A stretch of 60,114 nt of DNA from Candidatus Zhuqueibacterota bacterium. Its GTDB lineage: Bacteria > Zhuqueibacterota > Zhuqueibacteria > Zhuqueibacterales > Geothermadaptataceae. The DNA is taken from the NCBI GenBank assembly GCA_030950365.1, contig JAUZRQ010000097.1, positions 1-60,114 of the forward strand, read 5' to 3'. Under the pieces are notes generated by a model. The model was not told the DNA's origin and made no database searches. It saw nothing but the letters and a program-made list of their open reading frames with translations. The first letter of the stretch is position 1. Each line of letters opens with the position of its first letter. Both the position numbers and the translations under genes were made by a program. Shown in pieces: positions 1-10,568 of this stretch.

Positions 1-1261
1 GTTCCAATGAAATATTGCGCGGCATCGATGAGGCCAGCGCGTACGCGACCGAATCGATTTCAAAACCGGCAAAATCCAGCAGCGCGACCGTTTCGCTGCG
101 GTTGTTCAGCGCCGGAAATGGCGCGGCGCTCCACACCGGACTGCCCTCCGGAATGGCGTACGCCAGCCGCACCGACGGATCGGCGGCGATCACGGCATAG
201 CCACCGGGCGGCACCGTTTCCCCCGCCGCGACAGCCACGACGGCGGTCCGGCCGCTGGCATCGCGGACGCGCCAGCCAGCCGGCGAAACGGCCAGCGGGC
301 CCGGGTTATACAGCTCGATCCACTCTGGCGCGCCGGGCTCCGGATTGAACATGATTTCATTGATCACCAGCGCCTGCTTCGGCCAGCCGATGGTCATGCT
401 CAGGGTATCGCGGTTGTTTTCCAGCCTTTCGTCATCCTGAAGCCACACCTCGGCCCGGAGTTCATGCATACCGGCCCGGGAAGGGGTCCATTCAAAGACC
501 ACGGTCAGGGATTCGCCGGGGGCCAGCGCCGGAAGGTGTCCCTGCCCGAGCCAATCCGAGTCGCCGGCAACGACCTGATAATTCAACGCATGCACCGTAA
601 GGATACCATTATTGTGAAGGATCACGGTCAGCGGCACCGGCTCGCCTATGCGCCGGCGCAGGCCGGTGAGCAAGGGATCGAAGGCGATGGCTGCATCCCA
701 TTGCAGCGGCGAAACCGAATTTTTGCGTCCCGGCGTTCCGTGCAGCACACGGCTATCGGCCCAGTTGGCGGGCGTATCGCCCCCATCGATGCGGATTTTT
801 TCATCGGAGTGTCCCGGCGCATTGCCGACGGTGTAAGTGTAGGCGGCCACCGTGTCGCCGGCGGCATCCATCAGCAGCACGGTTTCCGGCCGCGAATTGG
901 ACAGGCCACCAGAGCCAAACGTTTTGCTGTCGATGGTCAGCAGCAGCGCGTCGGCGGGGATCAGGTCATCGTAGGTGTTGGAGTCGGTCAAATAATCGGG
1001 ATCGAGAATGACGGCAAATTGGCCAGGATACAAATGCCAGACACTGTCCGGAAACACCAGCGGCTCCTGCAGCGCCTGATCGCCCACGCGCCAGCCGCGT
1101 AAATCCACTGTATCGGACTCGCTGGCATTGTAAACCTCGATGAATTCATCGGTGTTTTCCGGGCCAATGGGATTGAACATCACCTCGGTGAATCGTATCT
1201 GGGCAGCAGTAGTGTGGAACCAGCCCAGTAGCAAAATCGCAGTCAGCCAGTGCGTTCGCAT
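1..1261 (-). CDS. Secreted lamin-tail-domain (LTD) protein, 3' end beyond window
   Basis: This open frame runs from an ATG at 1261, preceded by an AGGGGG ribosome site, off the left edge of the window; about 420 codons are visible. The N-terminus is a signal peptide (MRTHWLTAILLLGW, then a cut near TAAQ). Residues of roughly 20-150 read RFTEVMFNPIGPENTDEFIE and continue with VYNASESDTVDLRGW, a classic lamin-tail fold. A second copy begins near residue 305 (INEIMFNPEPGAPEWIELYN), and between them is a CARDB-like Ig domain with a VILHNNG stretch. Bacterial LTD proteins are exported, often cell-surface or secreted, and sometimes carry nuclease or C-terminal sorting domains; such a domain would lie outside the window. 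The function is not predictable from the visible part. Confidence 0.85.
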   Translation of the reverse strand, partial: MRTHWLTAILLLGWFHTTAAQIRFTEVMFNPIGPENTDEFIEVYNASESDTVDLRGWRVGDQALQEPLVFPDSVWHLYPGQFAVILDPDYLTDSNTYDDLIPADALLLTIDSKTFGSGGLSNSRPETVLLMDAAGDTVAAYTYTVGNAPGHSDEKIRIDGGDTPANWADSRVLHGTPGRKNSVSPLQWDAAIAFDPLLTGLRRRIGEPVPLTVILHNNGILTVHALNYQVVAGDSDWLGQGHLPALAPGESLTVVFEWTPSRAGMHELRAEVWLQDDERLENNRDTLSMTIGWPKQALVINEIMFNPEPGAPEWIELYNPGPLAVSPAGWRVRDASGRTAVVAVAAGETVPPGGYAVIAADPSVRLAYAIPEGSPVWSAAPFPALNNRSETVALLDFAGFEIDSVAYALASSMPRNISLE

Positions 1262-1428
1262 GCTTTCCCCCTGGCTGCTAAGAATTCACAATTCTGGATG
1301 CTGCAAGCGCGGTGGGAAGCGCTGTTTTATGTTTATGGATAAAAACCGCGGTGGCAACTCCCGGAATTTTTGCAGCAAATCCACACAAAATAACCCGTTG
1401 TGAGATTCCGGCATTTCAGCGGCTCACC

Positions 1429-1459
1429 ACTCTGGCAGGGCTTCCGTCCCTGCCAGAGT
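1429..1459. repeat. CTGGCAGGG intergenic hairpin (family A, copy 1)
   Basis: A perfect 12-bp inverted repeat (ACTCTGGCAGGG, 7-nt loop, CCCTGCCAGAGT) lies in the gap between the acylase and LTD genes. No T-run follows on either strand, so it is not a canonical intrinsic terminator. The same CTGGCAGG core recurs in gaps near 15.98, 16.07, 22.91 and 23.03 kb. Confidence 0.85.
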
Positions 1460-1506
1460 CAGGAATGCCGCACTCTTTGCAGCCCAATACAGTTCCATTC
1501 CATCTT

Positions 1507-3915
<2,409 letters not shown>

Positions 3916-4181
3916 GCTCCCTCCGAAATTGATTTACCTGATCGCTCGCGGTTTATTTTCATTTCGGGTTTGCGTTTTGGGTGATGCAGGTACTCACAGA
4001 AACGGAACGCCTGCGGTATTGCTGAGAAGGCTATCTGGCGTACAAAGAAACCCATGCGGTAAGGATACAATCATGGGGAGAAAAAAGCAAGCAAAGACAT
4101 CGCAACGGATGGAAAGGGAGATGCGCTTTTCTTCCATGCGCTTAAACCGGCTGAAAAATTTCAGCTCCTTTCTCTTTTGGC

Positions 4182-4207
4182 AAAAAAAAGACGACCTGCG
4201 GGTCGCC
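4182..4207 (-). terminator. Rho-independent terminator downstream of the CxxCH lipoprotein gene
   Basis: Read on the minus strand, GGCGACC-CGCA-GGTCGTC forms a stem followed by an eight-T run. It lies 35 bp after the stop codon of the gene ending at 4242. Confidence 0.85.
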
Positions 4208-4241
4208 TTTATCATCTTTAAAATGCGCAAAACGAATGGGC

Positions 4242-4802
4242 TCACTGCTTCTTTTTTTTCTGCCGGCGTTTTTCTTTGCTGCTCTGCGAAGCCGTGGTGT
4301 CACGGCGTCCGCTCCGCTTTTGCGAATCACCGATGCCGGCCGCTTGCGAGCTGCTGTCGCTGCTCTGTCCGCCGGCTCGTTTTGCGGTACTCGGCGCGCC
4401 TGCCGCCCCGGCCGAACCGGACACGGCGCTCTGTCCCGCCGGTGCATCGCCACGGCGACCGCGTCGGCCGAATTGTCGCGGACGTGGTAGGGTGGTGTCT
4501 CGCTGAGTGATGGCCCCGCCGTAATAATATGGCTCGGCCCACCAGGGCGTGTCGTAATAGAACAGCCACGCCCGGCTTCGGCCCTCATAATAGGCCCCGT
4601 AAGGCAGCGTCGGGTTGTAATATTCATGCGGCCGGTCATGGCATTGCAGACAGTCGTCGCTGGGCATCACCTCGGTGGCATGCCCTTCCGAATACAACGC
4701 CGACTGTTCGTTTTGAACTCGAGGATGCTTTAGTAGGGTATAGCAACCAGCCAGCGCCAACAGGCCAGTTGCAAAGAAGGCCATCCTCAGTATTTGATTC
4801 AT
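4242..4802 (-). CDS. Aromatic-rich lipoprotein with one CxxCH motif
   Basis: This is a 186-residue protein of unknown function. A signal peptide ends in lipobox LAGC (Cys19), so it is probably a lipoprotein. DDCLQCHDRPHEYYNP at about 49-64 contains a single CxxCH, the c-type heme attachment signature, which could bind one heme if exported. An aromatic stretch (WLFYYDTPWWAEPYYYGG) follows, then FGRRGRRGD and a basic, low-complexity tail ending in a run of Lys, Arg and Gln. AGAGGA lies upstream of the ATG. Its plan (GCYT at the lipobox, PWW...YYYGG, FGRRG-rich tail) matches the larger lipoprotein at 10569-11663, and I regard the two as paralogues. Heme binding is inference. Confidence 0.8.
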   Translation of the reverse strand: MNQILRMAFFATGLLALAGCYTLLKHPRVQNEQSALYSEGHATEVMPSDDCLQCHDRPHEYYNPTLPYGAYYEGRSRAWLFYYDTPWWAEPYYYGGAITQRDTTLPRPRQFGRRGRRGDAPAGQSAVSGSAGAAGAPSTAKRAGGQSSDSSSQAAGIGDSQKRSGRRDTTASQSSKEKRRQKKKKQ

Positions 4803-4813
4803 AAAATATCCTC

Positions 4814-5557
4814 TTAGAAAAATTCAAAATAGGTCAATTTGACGGCACGTCGAAAACGTTCATATTTATTTCGTAACAGGTCAATCAGGTACACTTCGAA
4901 ATATACCACATTTTTGATGTTGTAGCGCAAACCAAGATTCAAATAGCCCTTGCCCGAGCCGAGCGAATTGTCCGCATTGTCATTGAGGGCAAAATCGTAT
5001 TCGCCCAGCACCGAAAGTTCCGGTGTGATGCCCAGATCGGCGCCGGTGAACAGATTGATGCTGCGATCGCCATCCGCGGTTTCCAGCGAATAGTTGGTGC
5101 CGACATGAAAACTCAGCCGGGTCATCACATCGTAATTCTTGCTGGCAACGATGAAAAATCCAGTGGATTTACGCTCGAAGCGCCCGGCTTCGTCGTTGTA
5201 CGCACCGTGGCCCTGTGAATCGAACCCGACCGCCAACGCGGGCATGGTGAACGTCTCGGTGAGCAGCCGGTAGCGAAAATTGGCGCCGGCAAACGGTTGC
5301 CAGACAATGTCGCCCTCGCCAATGATATTAATGCCACCGAACGACACGCCAAACATGAGACGGTCGTTCATGCCAACATCGATGCTGGTGAGGGCTCCGC
5401 CTTGAGGAAATACCCGCATAGTCACATCAAATGAGGCTCGCGGTAAGGAATAGGCAATGGGATAATCAATAATATAGCGTGGCAACACATTCACACCCTG
5501 GGCCAACAACGCGGATGGGACCAGCCCGATCAACAACGTAAGCCAAAATTTTTTCAT
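4814..5557 (-). CDS. Outer-membrane beta-barrel protein, hypothetical
   Basis: The product is 247 residues. The ATG at 5557 (MKKFWLTLLIGL...) has a GAGGAAG ribosome site; a TTG 12 bases upstream is the alternative. The signal peptide ends near LLAQG. The remainder is alternating hydrophobic/polar strands with many Gly and Tyr (for example FGVSFGGINIIGEGDIVW), and it ends ...VKLTYFEFF with a terminal Phe, typical of barrels recognised by BamA. It lies 11 bp upstream of the CxxCH lipoprotein gene, so the pair is probably co-transcribed. No specific transporter family is recognisable. Confidence 0.8.
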   Translation of the reverse strand: MKKFWLTLLIGLVPSALLAQGVNVLPRYIIDYPIAYSLPRASFDVTMRVFPQGGALTSIDVGMNDRLMFGVSFGGINIIGEGDIVWQPFAGANFRYRLLTETFTMPALAVGFDSQGHGAYNDEAGRFERKSTGFFIVASKNYDVMTRLSFHVGTNYSLETADGDRSINLFTGADLGITPELSVLGEYDFALNDNADNSLGSGKGYLNLGLRYNIKNVVYFEVYLIDLLRNKYERFRRAVKLTYFEFF

Positions 5558-5753
5558 CGGCTTCCTCAAATGCTTCTTTCATCCTGTTTTTTGCAAATTT
5601 AAGACGAATCTCAGCTAATGTCAAGAAAAAACAATTCGTTACAAAATGGTGATGACAATGATTCAGCATGTGCCGCTATTTATCATTCCGGCCGGGGCGT
5701 TCCGGCTGGGAACATCAACGCAACCATTGCCAGAAATCAAGCCATGAAAACGG

Positions 5754-5780
5754 TCGCAGAGACGCCGGGCGCGTAGAAAA
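5754..5780. repeat. TCGCAGAG-CGCCGGG dispersed repeat (family D)
   Basis: TCGCAGAGACGCCGGGCGCGTAGAA here matches the element at 51156-51181 at about 20 of 23 aligned bases. Related CTCTGCG-type units occur near 40.3 kb and at 58.1-58.2 kb. It is intergenic. Confidence 0.6.
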
Positions 5781-5787
5781 CGATGGC

Positions 5788-6585
5788 TCACATCAAACCT
5801 CGGTAGGCGCCGCCATCCACCGGGATGGTGGTACCGGTGATGTAGCTGGCGCGCTCAGAACACAGAAAAGCGATCAGCGCCGCCAGTTCCGCCGGCTCGC
5901 CCATGCGCTTCATGGGGATGTTGCCGATCACCTGTTTTTCGGCCTCCCCGAAGGCGATCCCCTGACGTTTGGCCCGTTCGGTGAGCAGTTCCTCCACGCG
6001 TTCGGTGCGCGTCCATCCGGGACACACATTATTGATGGTGATCCCATAAGGCGCCAGGTCATCGGCCAATGTTTTTGCCATGCCCACCAATCCCGGCCGG
6101 AACGTGTTGGAGAGCAGCAGGCCCGGGATGGGCTGTTTGACTGAGATGCTCAAGATATTCACGATCCGGCCCCACTCCTGCTCTTTCATGTGTGGCAGAA
6201 CGTGCCGGATCATGCGCACGGTGCTCATCATGGTCAGCCGGTAAGCGCGCTCCCACGGCTCTTCATCGTCGTCAAAATCGGCAAAGTTGCCGGGAGGCGG
6301 GCCGCCGGCATTGGTAACCAGAATGTCCACCGTGCCGAATTTATCCACGGTTTTCTGCACCAAATTGCGGATATCGGGCTCATGCATGACATCGGCGACG
6401 ATGGGCAGCACCACAGCGTTGGTTTCGTTGGTAATTTTCTCCGCCGCCTGCTCGATGTGGCTGGCCTTGCGGCTGCAGATCACCACATTGGCGCCTTCGC
6501 GGGCCAGCTCCAGCGCCGCGGCAAAGCCCAGCCCGCGGCTTGAGGCCGCCACAATTGCCGTCCGACCCAGGATACCCAGTTCCAT
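5788..6585 (-). CDS. SDR-family oxidoreductase with degenerate catalytic tetrad
   Basis: This 265-residue Rossmann protein resembles 3-oxoacyl-ACP reductases. The cofactor loop is AASSRGLG (13-20) instead of TGxxxGxG. NAGG is present at 92-95, and the C-terminus [15 protein letters not shown] is normal. At the active site the expected YxxxK aligns with Ser159 and Arg163 (LSNTFRPG), after Ser146/148. A BKR-like SDR subgroup lacking both perfect motifs is known (cd05344 from memory), so this is a divergent lineage, not decay. GGAGG precedes the start. The reaction is unknown, because proton transfer by Tyr is not available. Confidence 0.9.
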   Translation of the reverse strand: MELGILGRTAIVAASSRGLGFAAALELAREGANVVICSRKASHIEQAAEKITNETNAVVLPIVADVMHEPDIRNLVQKTVDKFGTVDILVTNAGGPPPGNFADFDDDEEPWERAYRLTMMSTVRMIRHVLPHMKEQEWGRIVNILSISVKQPIPGLLLSNTFRPGLVGMAKTLADDLAPYGITINNVCPGWTRTERVEELLTERAKRQGIAFGEAEKQVIGNIPMKRMGEPAELAALIAFLCSERASYITGTTIPVDGGAYRGLM

Positions 6586-6626
6586 GCTCCGATTCCTCCT
6601 CTCCCATTGTAAACGCTATTTCCCAG

Positions 6627-7085
6627 CTATTTGATCTCCGGCCCTTTCAGCCAGTCATACCCGATCATCGGGTCATCATGGGGAATGCGGCCTTCTTCGG
6701 CGGGATCGTAGGTGCGACTGGTCACGTAGATGAGATGGGTCACGCCGCCAAGCACCTTGCAGCCATGAGCCACGCCGGCGGGGATCTTCACCACCTTGGC
6801 GGGATAGTTGTCGCCCATGAACACTTCCTGCAGCTCTCCCCGAGTGGGAGAATCTTCGCGCAGGTCGTACATGGCTAGCTTCAAATTGCCCGAAACCACG
6901 TACCACCAGTCGATTTGCGTTTTATGCACGTGCCAGGCCTTGGCCACGCCCGGATACATCATGGAATGGCTCAATTGCGCAAATCCCTCTTTGAAAAATG
7001 AATCCGTGACACGGATGATTTCGCGAAAGAACCCACGCTCATCGGGGTAGGTCATCAGCTCCTTGATCTCCACGCCGTGGATCAT
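6627..7085 (-). CDS. dTDP-4-dehydrorhamnose 3,5-epimerase-like cupin
   Basis: This 152-residue RmlC-type cupin starts at the ATG at 7085, which has AAAGGAG upstream; an in-frame start 48 bases further up lacks one. Motifs are YPDERGFFREI (13-23), KAWHVHKTQIDWWYVVSG (49-66) and VVKIPAGVAHGCKVLG (98-113). RmlC enzymes epimerise C3 and C5 of dTDP-4-keto-6-deoxyglucose. The WHVHK version seen here belongs to the broader sugar-nucleotide isomerase/epimerase family, so the exact sugar is uncertain. It sits 41 bp upstream of the SDR gene in the same orientation, suggesting a two-gene sugar or ketone-modifying unit. Confidence 0.85.
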   Translation of the reverse strand: MIHGVEIKELMTYPDERGFFREIIRVTDSFFKEGFAQLSHSMMYPGVAKAWHVHKTQIDWWYVVSGNLKLAMYDLREDSPTRGELQEVFMGDNYPAKVVKIPAGVAHGCKVLGGVTHLIYVTSRTYDPAEEGRIPHDDPMIGYDWLKGPEIK

Positions 7086-7604
7086 AGCCTGTTCTCCTTT
7101 CATCTGCCGTTGTCGATCCTGTCCTTTCTGCAACGATGCAATGGCTAAAAATAATGGCTAAAGATAAAGAATAGCATCCATTCATTCAACCCATTTTCCC
7201 CGATTGCAGTGAAAAATCGGTGGTCAACAGGAATCACGAATACGTAATGGAGCTATCGGAGCGTTTTCTGATTTCTAAATGGCCCCCATTCAATGCGGCG
7301 TGGTTGAAAGGGGATTAGTGCCACCAGAAGTCGCAATTGGCTGGGGCTGATACAAATGCCAGTCATGGGCATCGCGTAATTTAAGCAGGCAATTTTTGTT
7401 CGAAGATAGCCCTTTGAGCTGTGCCGTTAGATACACCAGGCCTGGCAGCCGTTGATGGGCGGGAAGCCGACCAGCTATCCCCTTGAAATTACGCATTCGG
7501 CTTGCGCTAATCCCGAAAGATGCCAGGGGTCTGGAAACGATTTGACAGACGGCTGTTTGCATTTTTATTGGAGACATACATTAGCTCACTGGAACCGGCG
7601 GATG
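7086..7604. other. Intergenic gap, no convincing gene
   Basis: About 520 bp separate the epimerase start from the hypothetical protein ending at 7605. A 95-codon frame on the minus strand (7290-7577) has no ribosome site and no recognisable family or membrane pattern, so I do not call it. No hairpin with a T-run is evident. The epimerase/SDR promoter presumably lies in the AT-rich stretch 7140-7200. Confidence 0.5.
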
Positions 7605-8630
7605 TCACAGCTGAAGCGAACGTGCGGCGACCACGGCGATGTAATACCAGTCGTCGAAGTTCGCCAGAATATCCACCAGCGCCTGCTCGGCATCCTCGCC
7701 AAACCAGCGCCGCACCTGCTCGCGCTGTCGCCGCGACATGAGGTTACCGTGCGTGTGCAGGTAAATCACGAATTGCACGAACGTATCGCTACTGCGGCGC
7801 GCCCGGAATCCGAACGCGGCCTGAATTTCATTCTGATAGCGCTTGAAATATTGGTGGAACGCCTCGGAGGCGATACGGTGAGCCGCGCGCAATCCTTCTT
7901 TGCGGTTTTTCCACAGGGTCGATGCTCGGATGGCATCCACCAGTTGCTGGCGCGGCCCGGATAGCCGTATGCCTTTTTCCGCGAATTTTTCCGCACGGTA
8001 CAGCACCAGCCCGGCAGCGCCGCTGGCGACGATGAAATCCGCCAGATCGGCATAATCGGCCTCGGCCATGCGTGGCCGCGGCGTGGGTGGTTCGGGCAGA
8101 CCCAGCCCGATGCCCGAATGCCGACGCTTCCAGTACAGCGTATCCAAGAGCTCGGTGCGGAATCGCAGGCCCGGGCCCGATGGTTCTTCAGCCGTCTGCG
8201 AGGGAGTCGCACCGGTCGCACCCGGCGCGGTGGTCACGTTGCTGTCGGACCGGCGAGGCTGCTTTACGGCAGGTTGGGGGGATTTGCCCTGCGGCTCCTC
8301 CACCACTTCTTCGAATTGATCGAAATTCAGGCGGAGATACTCGTCCACGGTCAAAAGCGTAATCCGGTAGCCGTCATCCAACTTGATCCATTCGATCTGA
8401 CTGATGAGCACGCGATCGCCAAAACGAAAGGCATCATCGGCCCCGAGCGCCTCAAAACGAACCTCCTCATCGGTGATTTCGAGAATCCGGCATGGGATTT
8501 CGGTGCCGTCCAGAAGAACCAGACTTTCTCGCACCGTGCCGTATTCACGCGTCAGCGCGCAATTGAAATGGATGATGGCCAGAACGATTAGCAGCATCGG
8601 CCATAATAGCCGTCGGGTCATTGGTCGCAT
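7605..8630 (-). CDS. Hypothetical lipoprotein-like envelope protein
   Basis: I do not recognise this 341-residue protein. It begins with a hydrophobic signal (LLWPMLLIVLAIIHFNC) whose Cys24 could be a lipid-attachment site, though FNC is a poor lipobox. Residues 30-105 look like a small beta domain (VLLDGTEIPCRILEITDEEVRF), of the type seen in proteins that sense or bind small ligands. A Pro/Ser/Thr-rich linker covers about 112-160. The C-terminal 160 residues are helical and rich in Arg and Ala (WKNRKEGLRAAHRIASEAFHQYFKRY). GGGAGGG lies 8-10 bases upstream of the ATG. Confidence 0.7.
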   Translation of the reverse strand: MRPMTRRLLWPMLLIVLAIIHFNCALTREYGTVRESLVLLDGTEIPCRILEITDEEVRFEALGADDAFRFGDRVLISQIEWIKLDDGYRITLLTVDEYLRLNFDQFEEVVEEPQGKSPQPAVKQPRRSDSNVTTAPGATGATPSQTAEEPSGPGLRFRTELLDTLYWKRRHSGIGLGLPEPPTPRPRMAEADYADLADFIVASGAAGLVLYRAEKFAEKGIRLSGPRQQLVDAIRASTLWKNRKEGLRAAHRIASEAFHQYFKRYQNEIQAAFGFRARRSSDTFVQFVIYLHTHGNLMSRRQREQVRRWFGEDAEQALVDILANFDDWYYIAVVAARSLQL

Positions 8631-8794
8631 CGATGGATTCCCTCCCCAAAAGAACTGAAATTCCGCGAATCATTCCCGGCTGTACCGACCGGGCGATTCA
8701 CTCCGGTGCCCATTCATTCCGTTTCGATCTCACCACACGCGACACCGGACGGTTGCAACAAACCATCATGGATGCACTTACACTGTCAAATTCA

Positions 8795-8832
8795 TAAAAA
8801 AGCAGGCCGGATGGATCGATACCCCGGCCTGC
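8795..8832 (-). terminator. Rho-independent terminator after the FadL-like gene
   Basis: On the minus strand a perfect 9-bp stem GCAGGCCGG/CCGGCCTGC with a 13-nt loop is followed by TTTTTT. It lies about 40 bp past the stop codon at 8870. Confidence 0.9.
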
Positions 8833-8869
8833 ACAGGGTCGTCTTTGCCTAAGATGCCTGTTTATTATA

Positions 8870-10171
8870 TTATAAACGGAAGGACAGCGTCGCAAATACT
8901 TTGCTTTGCGTGATGCTCTCAGAGATGCGAGTCACGTAGTTGTTGAGTCCGGAATTGACCTCTTCCCACTTGCCGAGGACATAGGCCACATCCAGCTTCA
9001 CCTGTTTGTCCAGCAGCAATCCGATACCAAGGCTGTAATAAATGCGGTCATCCCGATCGGTGGCCCATTTGAAGGGTAGCGGATCGCGGAAATAGCCGGC
9101 GCGGATTTGCGTGGCCGATCCGGGCAGCGTCAATTCCGCGCCGAAACGCAGCCGTTGCACCATCCGGTACCGCTCGACGATCTGGTCATTGGCCTCGGCC
9201 CGGGTCAATCCCTCGATGGGCGGTTCACTCTGATAGCGAATTTGCGTCCAGTCCACGAACTCGAGCTGGCCGGTAATCAGTAGCCCGGCCATGTTCACCG
9301 AACCGCCAACGGTAAATTTGAATGGAGAACGAATTTTGTATTCGAATTCGCCGTTATCTTCTGCGCGGTCCACCGAAAAATCATCAAACGTCGTTTCTTC
9401 GGTGGTGGCCCAGTTTTCATTCACGGTGAGGGTTACCGGCGTGGACATGGTCGCGGCCAGCCGCATATGAGTGTTGATGCGGTACAGGGCACCGAACGTG
9501 AAATTGACGCCGGTCACATCACTTTCAATCAAATCATCACGGCGGTACCGGTCGAACGTGTAAATATCGAGATTGTCTTCTTCTTTTTCGGTGAACTGGT
9601 AGGTATCTTTGCCGGTCCAGATATTGAGTCCCACACCGGCGGAGAGCCGCGGAGACAGGTCCACCGCGCCGGCAATGGTCCAGTTGTTCAGGCTACCCTC
9701 TTCGCGTTCGCGCCAGCCCTGCTGCACCGAATCTTCGGGCAGAGGATTGAACGTGCTAAACGCAAAATTGGCATCGTATTCTTTAATGCGATTGTAGCCG
9801 AAACTAAAGACCAGGCTACCCCGATAAGTGGGGACCGGATAGGCGAAGCCGATGGCTTTCAGACGAGTAATCGTGAACTGATCGTTGATCAACTGGCCGC
9901 TAAAGGAGGCATCGTTTTCACGCACCAGGTGCGTCATGCCACCGGAGACCTCGAACCGGCGAATGAGCGCCAGCGCGGCCGGATTCCAGTAGCTGGCGGC
10001 ATAATCGTCACCGGCTGCCACATAGGCGCCGCCCAATCCAATGGCGCGTGCGCCAATGCCAAATTCCGTACCGTTTTTAAAGATATCCTCCTGTGCCGGG
10101 CCACTGCCAGCCATGGCCAACATCAACAGGGCGATCAGTGGCAAGCGAAATAACATGGTCCGAAACATCAT
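8870..10171 (-). CDS. OmpP1/FadL-type outer-membrane channel protein
   Basis: The product is 433 residues from the ATG at 10171, preceded by GGAGAGG. After a signal peptide ending near SGPAQ comes FGIGARAIGLGGAYVAAGDD, then YAASYWNPAALA. This pattern is shared by FadL/OmpP1 hydrophobic-substrate channels and by PorV-like barrel proteins. Alternating strands continue to the end, which closes with FATLSFRL. Such proteins import fatty acids or aromatic compounds across the outer membrane; PorV relatives act in type IX secretion, but no other T9SS genes are visible here. The gene is followed by a strong terminator and appears monocistronic. Confidence 0.85.
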   Translation of the reverse strand: MMFRTMLFRLPLIALLMLAMAGSGPAQEDIFKNGTEFGIGARAIGLGGAYVAAGDDYAASYWNPAALALIRRFEVSGGMTHLVRENDASFSGQLINDQFTITRLKAIGFAYPVPTYRGSLVFSFGYNRIKEYDANFAFSTFNPLPEDSVQQGWREREEGSLNNWTIAGAVDLSPRLSAGVGLNIWTGKDTYQFTEKEEDNLDIYTFDRYRRDDLIESDVTGVNFTFGALYRINTHMRLAATMSTPVTLTVNENWATTEETTFDDFSVDRAEDNGEFEYKIRSPFKFTVGGSVNMAGLLITGQLEFVDWTQIRYQSEPPIEGLTRAEANDQIVERYRMVQRLRFGAELTLPGSATQIRAGYFRDPLPFKWATDRDDRIYYSLGIGLLLDKQVKLDVAYVLGKWEEVNSGLNNYVTRISESITQSKVFATLSFRL

Positions 10172-10320
10172 TTTCCTCTCCACCTGGTTCGGATGAAGTC
10201 AAGATGCAGCGTATCTTATTATTTTGGCACGAGTATTATTTATTGCGCTTATATTTGTAAGTAGATCAAAAAAAGTTTATCTCAACTATTTGAAAAGAAT
10301 AGCAAATGTTGCATTCACCC

Positions 10321-10418
10321 GTCATCGCGAGCGGCCGTCGTGCAGCCGCGTGGCGATCTCCATGTTTACTCCAAGGGCATTGCGTCGTTTCCGTCGGCTG
10401 GCGGATCCTCGCAATGAC
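10321..10418. repeat. GTCATYGCGAG inverted-repeat element, long form (family C)
   Basis: This 98-bp element has ends GTCATCGCGAGCGG and GGATCCTCGCAATGAC and an inner part containing TGGCGATCTCC. The style matches the GTCATTGCGAG...CTCGCAATGAC palindromic elements common between genes in many unrelated bacteria. The right 23 bases are identical to those of the short copy at 51395-51436. It lies in the 397-bp gap 10172-10568, in which I see nothing else. Confidence 0.8.
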
Positions 10419-10568
10419 AAGTTAACTGCAGCATTTGGCTTAACACCGGGCTAAGTACACAAGCAACTTAGGTATTTTCAACCATTACATCCCAAAATGA
10501 ATTGTTTGATTCGCACGCGCAGCAGCTTTCGCTTTTTTAAACTACCCTCCAGTTAGCGCGGCTTAATC

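Noticed and set aside
1429-1459. Family A hairpin as an intrinsic terminator of the acylase gene
   Set aside because: It lacks the T-run, and similar hairpins occur inside the Bat operon where termination would be harmful.
7290-7577. Minus-strand 95-codon frame in the gap after the epimerase gene
   Set aside because: It has no ribosome site, recognisable motif, membrane segment or conserved neighbour, and its composition resembles the surrounding non-coding DNA.
10321-10418. GTCATCGCGAG element as an insertion sequence
   Set aside because: It is too short for a transposase and has no coding capacity. It is a non-autonomous palindromic repeat.
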